A program made the position numbers and the translations under genes. The notes beneath the pieces were generated by a model. It had not been told where the DNA came from. It worked only from the letters and a program-made list of their open reading frames with translations, and made no database searches. From assembly GCA_001917735.1 (NCBI GenBank), contig MNEO01000042.1, positions 1-25,988 on the forward strand: a stretch of 25,988 nucleotides of DNA, written 5' to 3'. The DNA is from Chloroflexi bacterium 13_1_40CM_68_21 (lineage in GTDB: Bacteria; Chloroflexota; Limnocylindria; P2-11E). Positions 1-7,306 of this stretch are shown piece by piece. Position 1 is the stretch's first letter. Every line of letters begins with the position of its first letter.

Positions 1-60
1 TGGCTCCGATGCCGGATCCGCGGATCGTGGTGGCTCCGATGCCGGATCCGCGGATCGTGG
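1..60. repeat. Two perfect tandem copies of a 30-bp unit
   Basis: Bases 1-30 and 31-60 are identical. Each unit contains a 12-bp perfect palindrome, GATCCGCGGATC, at 15-26 and 45-56. The unit length is a multiple of three, so it adds ten residues in frame (MPDPRIV appears twice) to the reading frame of the first gene. Because the window begins exactly at a repeat boundary, more copies could lie upstream, or the repeat could be a contig-end assembly artefact. Confidence 0.95.
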
Positions 61-635
61 CGGGTGCCATCCTCGCTTTCTTTCTCGCCGTCGGCGTCGC
101 CGCCCACTCCTTCGACGAGTTACGCGGCCGCCCGCTCGGCACTCGCATTCCGTCCGGTGCCCTCGTCGCGCTCGGCTCGATCGGACTCCTCGGAGCGGTG
201 GCGCTCGGGCTGATCGCTGCTTCGATGCTCGGCCCGTGGTTCCTTGCGCTCGTCGCGACAGGCGCCGCGCTCGTCGTCCTCTACGCGTTCGAAATGCCGC
301 TCGTGCATTCCGACCTTGGATTTGCTCTCGCGTGGGGTGGCTTCCCTGTCATTGCGACCGCTGCCGCGGCGGGCGCGCCGGCCATCCCGACGGCCGCCGC
401 GGCCATCGGCGCGTCGCTCCTCAGCCTCGCGCAGCGCCGACTCTCGACACCCGTCAGGCGCATCCGTCGCAGAGCGGTCGAGGTGCGCGGCGAGGTTCGC
501 TACGCCGACGGATCCACCGAAGCGCTCGGCGCGTCGTGGCTCATCGCGGCTCCCGAGGCCGCGCTTCGGCTGTTATGGCTTGCGATGCTCGCGATCTCGA
601 TCGGGGCACTCGCCGCGCGCTGGTCCGGCCTCTAA
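3..635 (+). CDS. UbiA-like prenyltransferase-fold membrane protein, 5' end probably cut by window edge
   Basis: The frame is open to the window edge; the first internal ATG is at 9 and a repeated ATG is at 39. The protein is very hydrophobic with about five or six membrane segments. The segment AHSFDELRGRPLGT sits where UbiA-superfamily enzymes carry their first aspartate-rich motif at the end of the second helix, and YAFEMPLVHSDLGFALAWGG resembles the following UbiA region. If that is right, the first helix is missing and the gene starts upstream. The usual NDxxDxxxD motif is not intact, so prenyl transfer is not assured. The C-terminal part has a basic stretch RRIRRRAVEVRGE and then a final helix. 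Family placement comes from pattern and hydrophobicity only; it could be an unrelated membrane protein. Confidence 0.5.
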   Translation, partial: APMPDPRIVVAPMPDPRIVAGAILAFFLAVGVAAHSFDELRGRPLGTRIPSGALVALGSIGLLGAVALGLIAASMLGPWFLALVATGAALVVLYAFEMPLVHSDLGFALAWGGFPVIATAAAAGAPAIPTAAAAIGASLLSLAQRRLSTPVRRIRRRAVEVRGEVRYADGSTEALGASWLIAAPEAALRLLWLAMLAISIGALAARWSGL

Positions 636-684
636 CAAGCCGCCTAGCATCTCTGCGAGACACCCGTCTCGCGCAGGAGGGGAC

Positions 685-1212
685 ATGGACGCCTTCACGA
701 TCTTCGGACTACAGACCGCCGCGACCATCGTCACGTACGCGCTCGCCGCGAAGTGGTACGTGTGGCCGCGCCTCGCGGTCCTCCCACGCGCGGCAGCGTT
801 GGTGCCGCTGCTACTCATTCACACACTCAGGACATTGGGACTCACGGTCATCGTGCCCGCTGTGACCGACCCCAACCTTCCGCGATCGTTCAGCGTGCCG
901 CTGGCGTATGGCGACCTCATCGCAACGGCCCTCGCGTTTCTCGCGATCGCGGCGCTCCGTTTGCGCTGGCCGTTCGCGATTGCGCTCGTCTGGGTGTTCA
1001 ACCTCGAGGGCACGCTTGACCTCCTGAACGCCGTCGTCCAAGGGATCGCGGCGAACGCCACGCAATATCAGCTCGGCGCGGCCTGGTTCATCCCCACCTA
1101 CGCGGTGCCGCTGCTCTGGGTGAGCCATGCGCTCATCTTCATCGTTCTGCTCCGGCGCGAGCCGGTGTCAGCGACGGGTGCCTCCGCGTGGCAAAGCCGC
1201 GTGAGCGCGTGA
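685..1212 (+). CDS. Small integral membrane protein of unknown function, 175 aa
   Basis: An ATG at 685 follows a good purine-rich ribosome site (CAGGAGGGG, 674-682), which decides the start against longer in-frame options upstream. The protein has about five hydrophobic segments, near residues 5-25, 38-60, 73-93, 95-125 and 137-160, with short loops and no soluble domain. I do not recognise a named family; it resembles hypothetical membrane proteins of high-GC bacteria. Its end overlaps the start region of the adenosine deaminase gene, with a GTGA overlap at 1209-1212, so the two are probably translated together. This coupling suggests co-transcription but gives no function. Confidence 0.75.
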   Translation: MDAFTIFGLQTAATIVTYALAAKWYVWPRLAVLPRAAALVPLLLIHTLRTLGLTVIVPAVTDPNLPRSFSVPLAYGDLIATALAFLAIAALRLRWPFAIALVWVFNLEGTLDLLNAVVQGIAANATQYQLGAAWFIPTYAVPLLWVSHALIFIVLLRREPVSATGASAWQSRVSA

Positions 1213-2312
1213 TCCCGCTCGAAACGCTGCGCGCCGTGCCGAAGGTCCTGCTGCACGACCATCTCGATGGCGGCCTGCGTCCCGCGACGGTCGTCGAGCT
1301 CGCCCGGGATATCGGCTACGCGGGCCTTCCGACCACGGACGCGAACGAGCTCGGTCGTTGGTTCCATGCGAGCGCTGCGTCCGGGTCGCTCTCGCTCTAT
1401 CTGCGTGGCTTCGACCACACGATCGCGGTCATGCAGACGGAGGAGGCGCTCGAGCGCGTCGCGTACGAGTGCGGCGATGATCTCGCGCGCGACGGGATCG
1501 TGTACGCGGAGGTCCGCTACGCGCCGGTGTTCCACACGACGCGCGGCCTCAACCTCGAGCAGATCGTTCAGGCCGTGGAGAAGGGGTTCGAGCGCGCCGA
1601 GCGCGAACACGGCGTCACGCTCCGCCAGATCATCTGCGCGATGCGCGACCGCACCGATTCGCTCGAGATGGCGGAGCTCGCGGTCGCGCACCGCGAGCGC
1701 GGGGTCGTCGGCTTCGACATCGCGGGCGAGGAGGCGGGTCATCCGCCGAAGGCCCACATCGAGGCGTTCCAGCTATGCCGGCGCGAGAACTTCTCAATCA
1801 CGATCCACGCGGGCGAGGCGTTCGGCCCTCCATCGATCTGGCAGGCCCTCCAGTACTGCGGCGCGCACCGTATCGGGCACGGGGTGCGACTCGTCGAGGA
1901 CATGGCGATCAGCGAGGGGAAAGTGGTGAAGCTCGGTCCGCTGGCGGCCTACGTGCGCGACAAGCGCATCCCGCTCGAGCTCTGCCCCTCATCGAACGTG
2001 GATACCGGGGCTGTACCAACGCTCGGCGAGCATCCCATCCGCCACTTCCTGGCACAAAGCTTCCGCGTCACCGTGAATACCGACAACCGGCTCATGTCTT
2101 TTGTCACGCTCTCCGAGGAGCTCCAACGTCTGTCGCGCGCATTCGGGCTCACCCTCACGGACGTCGAGCGCCTCTCGATCAACGCGATGAAGAGCGCGTT
2201 CGTCGGCTACGACGAGCGTGTCGCGATCATCTACGCGCGTATCAAGCCTGGCTACGCGCGTCTTCGCGGCGAGCCCGCGATCGCCGGCTACCCATTGCCG
2301 CCGACCGCGTAG
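1188..2312 (+). CDS. add: Adenosine deaminase
   Basis: This cytosolic purine-salvage enzyme hydrolyses adenosine or deoxyadenosine to inosine and ammonia. Metal ligands of the amidohydrolase barrel are visible: HDHLDGG (H23 and H25), IHAGE (H207, catalytic E210), and NTDN with D299 in place of the usual TDD/TDP context. RIGHGVRL and ELCPSSNVDTGAV are further signature blocks. PKVLLHDHLDGGLRPAT is the form seen in actinobacterial-type enzymes. Length, 374 aa, is typical. The start is either GTG 1188, used here, or GTG 1209, which forms a GTGA overlap with the upstream stop; both leave a normal short N-terminus before the barrel. It follows the small membrane protein gene and is followed by a 155-base gap in which I see no gene. 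Confidence 0.93.
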   Translation: MAKPRERVIPLETLRAVPKVLLHDHLDGGLRPATVVELARDIGYAGLPTTDANELGRWFHASAASGSLSLYLRGFDHTIAVMQTEEALERVAYECGDDLARDGIVYAEVRYAPVFHTTRGLNLEQIVQAVEKGFERAEREHGVTLRQIICAMRDRTDSLEMAELAVAHRERGVVGFDIAGEEAGHPPKAHIEAFQLCRRENFSITIHAGEAFGPPSIWQALQYCGAHRIGHGVRLVEDMAISEGKVVKLGPLAAYVRDKRIPLELCPSSNVDTGAVPTLGEHPIRHFLAQSFRVTVNTDNRLMSFVTLSEELQRLSRAFGLTLTDVERLSINAMKSAFVGYDERVAIIYARIKPGYARLRGEPAIAGYPLPPTA

Positions 2313-2467
2313 CGGGCGCTCTTTACCGTCCATTCACCACCCCTCCGTTGACGTGTCCTGCGACTGCCTCGACACGATTCTTCGCCGCCGTCCACTCATC
2401 CTCCCTGCGTACTCACTTCGTACTGATCGCGCGAACACTCGTGGTGCATTTTGGTGGGGGTTGGTTG

Positions 2468-2941
2468 ATGAGGCGTCTTCTTTCTGGCAGGTTCTGTTCG
2501 GCCCTTTCGTTCTCGATCTGTCTCGTGATCTCGACGTTGGCACTCAGCGCGGGCGCGACCGCGAGCCCGCAGTGGTGTGAAGACGACCCGGTCTTCGTGG
2601 TCAACGGGGCGCTCGTGGACGTGTCGACGGCCTTTCCCGCCGAATACCGCTCGACGATCAAAGGGCCAGTCGCCTTCGAGCTTCTCGTGCCCTCGAACGC
2701 CGTCGCGGCGGTCGTGTCGCTTCCGGGCGAAACTCCGATGACCGCGAAGATCACGAGGTCGTTGCCGGCGAATGGGCTTCTCTCAATCGGGGTGCCGGTC
2801 ATCGTCAGGGTCACAGTGCCGGCGAGTGAGTCCTTCGACACCAGGACCAGCGTCAAGGGCACGTATCTCTGGCTCAGCTCCACGGCGTATGGGAAGTCGA
2901 ACGTCACGACCCAGGTGAGATACACACTCGTCGGGCTCTAG
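2468..2941 (+). CDS. Secreted or cell-surface protein of unknown function, 157 aa
   Basis: An ATG at 2468 follows a G-rich stretch (GGTGGGGG). The N-terminus MRRLLSGRFC with the hydrophobic core SALSFSICLVISTLALSAG and a likely cleavage after SAGATA looks like a Sec signal peptide. The mature part of about 125 residues is rich in Val, Thr and Ser and in short beta-strand patterns (for example VIVRVTVPAS, TTQVRYTLVGL), suggesting a small beta-sandwich. I see no named domain. An HD-GYP gene starts only 3 bases after its stop, so the two may be co-transcribed, but no functional link is evident. Confidence 0.7.
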   Translation: MRRLLSGRFCSALSFSICLVISTLALSAGATASPQWCEDDPVFVVNGALVDVSTAFPAEYRSTIKGPVAFELLVPSNAVAAVVSLPGETPMTAKITRSLPANGLLSIGVPVIVRVTVPASESFDTRTSVKGTYLWLSSTAYGKSNVTTQVRYTLVGL

Positions 2942-2944
2942 CCC

Positions 2945-4258
2945 GTGTCTCGTCTTCGCAGGCCGCTTCGTCTCTACATCCTCGCTGTCCTCGGCGCGGC
3001 GCTCGCGGCCCTCCCCGCGGGCGCCGCGTTCCGCGCCGAGCTCCGGACATCGGACACCCTGCTGCTCGCACTCGTCACCGCCATGGCGGCGGTCGGGCAG
3101 CTCTGGCCGGTGCACCTGTCGGTCAAGGTGAAGATGACGGTCGACGAGACGGCGACGTTCGCGGCCGGCCTGCTGCTTGGCCCTTTCTACGCGATGGTCG
3201 CGACAGCGGCGAGCACACTGATCGCCCTCCATTTCCGGGGCGTTCGGCAGCGCTGGTACAACCGAGGCTTCAACACCGCGTCGTCGGTTCTCGCGACCGG
3301 CGCGGCGGCGACGGTGTACGTGGCCATCGCCGGCCCGAACTCGACGGTGGTGCGCGAGCCGTGGGCGATCCTGCTCGCGGCGGTGACGAAGTACGTAGTG
3401 CACACGGCGCTCGTCGACGTGGTCGTGGCGCTCCAGATGAGGCGCAATCCGCTCGGTGGATGGTGGCGGTTGCACCGCAGGCCCTTGCCTTACCAGGCCG
3501 CGCTCCTGCTGCTCGGCGCCCTCGGTGCGATCGCCGCGCAATCCCAGCCATGGACGCTCCTGCTCTTCGGCGTTCCGATGGCCGTGGTGCTCCTCACCCT
3601 CCGCGACAGCGCAAGAGTGCGCGAGCAGACCAAGTCCGCGGTCCTCGAGCTCGCCGACCTCATCGACCTGCGCGATCCATACACCCATGGTCACTCTCAG
3701 CGCGTCGCGGATCTGGCCGAGCGACTCGCGAAGCGCCTCAAGCTCGAATACACCCAGGTGGAGCTCATCCGCGACGCCGCGCGGGTGCACGACATCGGCA
3801 AGATCGGGACGAACGACGTGGTCCTCCTCAAGCCGGGCCCGCTCACCGAAGACGAGCAGAGGGAGATGCGCCGGCACACCGAGATCGGCCATCGCCTGCT
3901 GAAGCGGCTGCCCGAGTTCTGGGAAGGTGCCGAACTGGTCCTCTCGCACCACGAGCGACACGACGGGATGGGCTACCCCCGTGGGCTCAAGGGCGACGAG
4001 CTGCCGGTCGAGGTCTCGGTCATCTCGGTCGCCGATACCTACGACGCGATGACCACCGATCGCCCGTACCGCAAAGGTCTCGCGTGGGATGCCGTGCGCG
4101 CCGAGCTGCTGCGACAGCGCGGGAAGCAGTGGCGTGAGCGCGCCGTCGACGCGTTCATCGAGATGATTGACGAGGAGCTCCGCGCCCTGACCATCGGTCG
4201 GCCGGTGCTCAGGCCATCCTCGATCTTGCGCGCGAGTCACAAGGCGAGCGGGTCGTGA
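2945..4258 (+). CDS. Membrane-anchored HD-GYP domain protein, probable cyclic-di-GMP phosphodiesterase
   Basis: GTG start. The first 220 residues hold about six or seven hydrophobic helices and resemble a membrane sensor of the MASE type; the C-terminal 200 residues are an HD-GYP domain. Visible catalytic features are H248 in THGHSQRV, the metal-binding pair H282-D283 in VHDIGKIG, the HH pair in LSHHERHDGMG, and the GYP signature at residues 343-345. This family hydrolyses cyclic-di-GMP to pGpG or GMP. The complete set of motifs argues for an active enzyme. The signal sensed by the membrane part is not predictable. The gene lies between a secreted protein and a two-component pair, a plausible signalling neighbourhood, with a 115-base gap before the kinase. 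Confidence 0.9.
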   Translation: MSRLRRPLRLYILAVLGAALAALPAGAAFRAELRTSDTLLLALVTAMAAVGQLWPVHLSVKVKMTVDETATFAAGLLLGPFYAMVATAASTLIALHFRGVRQRWYNRGFNTASSVLATGAAATVYVAIAGPNSTVVREPWAILLAAVTKYVVHTALVDVVVALQMRRNPLGGWWRLHRRPLPYQAALLLLGALGAIAAQSQPWTLLLFGVPMAVVLLTLRDSARVREQTKSAVLELADLIDLRDPYTHGHSQRVADLAERLAKRLKLEYTQVELIRDAARVHDIGKIGTNDVVLLKPGPLTEDEQREMRRHTEIGHRLLKRLPEFWEGAELVLSHHERHDGMGYPRGLKGDELPVEVSVISVADTYDAMTTDRPYRKGLAWDAVRAELLRQRGKQWRERAVDAFIEMIDEELRALTIGRPVLRPSSILRASHKASGS

Positions 4259-4373
4259 TGGTTCGCCTTGTATCTAAGCGGTCTCTCCGGTCAGGCGGCG
4301 GGCCGTATCGAGCCGGCATCGAACCCGGCGAGCGCGATATGGCATCCCGCCGGGCGCTACCGTAACGAGCGCG

Positions 4374-5621
4374 GTGGCGGAGCGCCTCGAGCGAACGTTC
4401 AACTGGGCACGCCTTGGCGGCGCTGCTCTCATCTTTTTCCTGGGGCCGCTCTTCCCCAACATCGGCCCGGTGTACCTCTACGGGTTAGGTGCGTTCGTGC
4501 TGGTCTATTCGGCGATCGTGTACTGGCTGATGCACAGCGAGCGCGCGCTCGCGACATTCGACCGACTGACCCGAGCGATGTTCGTGATCGATATCGCCGT
4601 CGTCGCGTTCGGCATGCTCGTCTTCGCCGCCGATCCGAGCTGGACCACGTTCGTGATCGCGACCCTGATGATCATCGCGGGTGGCTTCCGTTTTGGGACG
4701 GCGGGGGCATTCACGGCGGCCGGCGCGCTCGCGCTCGCGTACGTCGCCATTGCCGCTTACCGCGCGGACACCTATGGCCTCGTAGTCGAGCCCCCGCGCC
4801 TCGCGTTCCACGTTAGCGTTATGGTCCTGGCCGCGTACATGATGTCCGGCGTCCTGCGCGAGCTCGATCACCTGCGAGCGCAGCGCGAGAAGTTCGTGCG
4901 GCAAGCCGCCGAGGCGACAGCGCTGCGGCAGGCAGATCGCATCAAGAGCGAGTTCCTTGCCGCGATGTCGCACGACTTCCGCAGCCCTTTGACCGTCGTA
5001 CGTGGCGCGGTGGAGCTACTCCTGGGCGAGCGCCCCGGCGCCCTCACGGCGGCGCAGCGCGAGCTGGCCGAGAGTGCCGAGCGCAACGTGCGACGCCTGG
5101 AGGACTTCACCTCACAGCTCCTCGAGATCGCGCGTCTCGAGGAAGGACAGATCGCACTCGAGAAAGAGGAGATCGACTCGGTCGCGCTCGTCCGGGACGT
5201 CGTGGCGGATCACGCGGTCCTGGCGAAACAGAAGCGTCAGTGGATTTCGCTCGACGTGGACCCCGACCCACCGATCGTCGTCGCCGACCGGAGCCGCATG
5301 TCGCAAGCCCTCGCGAACCTCATCGTGAACGCGATCCGGTACGCGCCCCAGGGGACTCCGATCCTCGTCGCAGCGCACCGGCGGGGCGACGCGGTCCGGA
5401 TCGAGGTGCGGGACCACGGACCGGGGATCGCGAGCGAGGATCGGCAGCGCATCTTCGAGAAGTTCTTCCGCGGGGAGAGCGCCAACGGGACGCCCGGCTC
5501 AGGACTCGGGCTCGCGATCGCGCGATCCCTGGTCACCCTTCACGGTGGCACGCTCGAGTACGAGGAGAATCCTGGCGGCGGGGCCGCGTTCGTCACGTCG
5601 CTCCCGCTCGCTACCTCTTGA
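4374..5621 (+). CDS. Membrane sensor histidine kinase
   Basis: GTG start, 415 aa. Residues 12-165 contain about six hydrophobic helices with very short loops, so the sensor is likely intramembrane rather than periplasmic. A coiled linker follows. The H-box is SHDFRSPL with the phosphoacceptor at H200. The N-box is ANLIVNAIRYAP, G1 is RDHGPGIA, the F-box is IFEKFFRG and G2 is GSGLGLAI, so the HATPase domain is complete. The stop overlaps the TTG start of the response regulator (TTGA, 5618-5621), which shows translational coupling and a cognate pair. A TANNNT-like box (TACCGT) lies about ten bases before the start codon, weak evidence for a short or absent leader. The stimulus is unknown. Confidence 0.93.
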   Translation: MAERLERTFNWARLGGAALIFFLGPLFPNIGPVYLYGLGAFVLVYSAIVYWLMHSERALATFDRLTRAMFVIDIAVVAFGMLVFAADPSWTTFVIATLMIIAGGFRFGTAGAFTAAGALALAYVAIAAYRADTYGLVVEPPRLAFHVSVMVLAAYMMSGVLRELDHLRAQREKFVRQAAEATALRQADRIKSEFLAAMSHDFRSPLTVVRGAVELLLGERPGALTAAQRELAESAERNVRRLEDFTSQLLEIARLEEGQIALEKEEIDSVALVRDVVADHAVLAKQKRQWISLDVDPDPPIVVADRSRMSQALANLIVNAIRYAPQGTPILVAAHRRGDAVRIEVRDHGPGIASEDRQRIFEKFFRGESANGTPGSGLGLAIARSLVTLHGGTLEYEENPGGGAAFVTSLPLATS

Positions 5622-6307
5622 AGGTCCTCATCGTCGACGACGAGCCGGACGTCCGTGCCCTGGTCCGGAGCTCGCTCTCCTTGGCGCACCAGGACTTGAC
5701 GCCGCTCGAGGCAGCGGACGGAGACGAGGCCCTCGCGATGATCTACTCGGAGCGGCCCGACCTCGTGGTGCTGGACCTGGCTCTCCCGCGCCGCGACGGC
5801 TTCGCGCTGCTCGAGCAGGTGCGGCAGAAGACCGACCTCCCGATCATCGTGCTCACCGCCCGCGGTCTTGAAGAGGACAAGATCAGAGGGCTGCGTCTCG
5901 GGGCGGACGACTATCTCACGAAGCCGTTCTCACCTCGCGAGCTCGTCGCGCGGATCGAGAGCGTGCTGCGCCGCTCGGCTCCGCGCGCCCCGCGGAGCGG
6001 CGTCATCGAAAGCCACGATCTGGTGATCGATCTCACGGCACGCCGCGTCCGCCGTGCGGGTAAGGACATCCACTTCACGCCGACGGAGTTCAACCTCCTG
6101 ACGGAGCTCGCGACCCACCCCGGCGAGGCGCTCCCGCACGACGCTCTGCTTACGCGGGTGTGGGGACCCGAGTACCGCTATGAGACGCAGTACCTCAAGG
6201 TCTACGTCGGTCGGCTCCGCGACAAGATCGAGCCCGACCCCGACGAGCCCAAGCTCATCCAGACAGTTCGCGGCGTCGGGTACCGGTTCGCCCGCCCGGA
6301 CGAATGA
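5618..6307 (+). CDS. OmpR/PhoB-family response regulator
   Basis: The TTG start lies inside the kinase stop (TTGA overlap). Residues 1-120 are a receiver domain: acidic pair D7-D8, phosphoacceptor D53 in VLDLALP, the conserved VLTA, and the lysine in YLTKPF. Residues 130-229 are a winged-helix DNA-binding domain, with FTPTEFNLL and the recognition and wing region YLKVYVGRLRDKI followed by VRGVGYRF. Length, 229 aa, is normal for the family. It should be phosphorylated by the upstream kinase and act as a transcription factor. Targets cannot be read from the sequence. The convergent beta-propeller gene ends only 9 bases downstream. Confidence 0.94.
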   Translation: MKVLIVDDEPDVRALVRSSLSLAHQDLTPLEAADGDEALAMIYSERPDLVVLDLALPRRDGFALLEQVRQKTDLPIIVLTARGLEEDKIRGLRLGADDYLTKPFSPRELVARIESVLRRSAPRAPRSGVIESHDLVIDLTARRVRRAGKDIHFTPTEFNLLTELATHPGEALPHDALLTRVWGPEYRYETQYLKVYVGRLRDKIEPDPDEPKLIQTVRGVGYRFARPDE

Positions 6308-6316
6308 CGATACGGG

Positions 6317-7306
6317 CTATTTGAGCCAGACCAGGTCGCCGAAGAAGAAATCCTGACCCTGCGCGATCGTGCGTACGTTCCCGGTCGCGAGTGTCAGGAT
6401 GAAGAACGCCCCCGTTCCGACGTACGCGACGCGCGTCGCGTCGGGTGACCACGCCGGTACGACGTCGTCTCCCGTCTGGCCGATCGTCCTGACGCTCGTG
6501 CCGTCACAGGGGGCGACATACAGCTCGGACGGAATGTTGAGATGCGCGAATCCGGCTTTCGCCCCGCTTGGCAGCGACGAGACCGTGTGGCCGGCCGCCG
6601 AGAAGATGATCTCGCAGCCGCTCGGCGAGAAGCGCGGCGCCTGGAGGTACCACCAGGTGTCCTTCGTCTTGAAGAAGGGCCGGGCGTTCGAGCCGTCGAT
6701 GCTCGCCGTCCAGAGACCGTCGGGCTGCCCTTGCGTGAGATGGACGTACACGATGAGCTTGCCGTCCGGCGAGAGCGCCGGATCGGCGCCGTTCATGAGG
6801 ATGCGCTTGCGCTCGCTGGTGCGCAGGTCGAGCCGCTCGATCGAGTCCTCGTTTCCGACGAACGACCCCGCCTGGATGATCGCGGCGCGGCGGTGGAAGT
6901 AGAGGACATTTCCCGTGCTGTCGAACCGCGGTGACGCGTAGAACACGTTGTCGCCCTCGTGTTGCACGACGGGCCGGAAGCCGGTGCCGTCGAGGTTCAC
7001 CGAGTAAAGGTCGGACCCGAACCCCGTCTTCCTGTCCGGCTGCTGCGTCAGCGCGAACACGACCGCCTTGCCCGTGGGGTGCAGAGTCGGCGTCGCGGGC
7101 GCGCTCTGCGCCGGCAGGTCCACGATGCGACCGAGCGCACGCCCAGCGTCGTCGAGCGCGAGCAGGCCCGCCGGGTTCGCGAGGACGAACGTCGCTCGGA
7201 GGCCGACACCCTGCGTCGCTGGAGGCGGAGGCGGTGCGGTCGTGCAGAGGACGAGCGCCGTCCCGGCGAAGACGATCGCCGCCGCGTACGTGAACCGTCC
7301 TCTCAT
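6317..7306 (-). CDS. Exported TolB-like beta-propeller protein
   Basis: The start is ATG 7306, forming an ATGA overlap with the glucoamylase stop. The N-terminus MRGRFTYAAAIVFAGTALVLC followed by a proline run looks like an export signal; the cysteine at about residue 21 could be a lipid anchor, although LVLC is not a canonical lipobox. The body, 329 aa in total, has repeated WD40-like/PD40 blades seen in ALSPDGKLIVYVH, RFSPSGCEIIFSA and AWSPDATRVAYVG, as in TolB and related propellers. Propellers of this type bind proteins or ligands and are rarely enzymes themselves. It is the last gene of the minus-strand sugar cluster. A role in sensing or binding a saccharide is a guess from position only. 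Confidence 0.8.
   Translation of the reverse strand: MRGRFTYAAAIVFAGTALVLCTTAPPPPPATQGVGLRATFVLANPAGLLALDDAGRALGRIVDLPAQSAPATPTLHPTGKAVVFALTQQPDRKTGFGSDLYSVNLDGTGFRPVVQHEGDNVFYASPRFDSTGNVLYFHRRAAIIQAGSFVGNEDSIERLDLRTSERKRILMNGADPALSPDGKLIVYVHLTQGQPDGLWTASIDGSNARPFFKTKDTWWYLQAPRFSPSGCEIIFSAAGHTVSSLPSGAKAGFAHLNIPSELYVAPCDGTSVRTIGQTGDDVVPAWSPDATRVAYVGTGAFFILTLATGNVRTIAQGQDFFFGDLVWLK

Noticed and set aside
2783..4240. Minus-strand 485-codon open frame opposite the HD-GYP gene
   Set aside because: Composition is Arg/His/Glu-rich with no domain pattern; it is an antisense shadow of a clear gene in GC-rich DNA.
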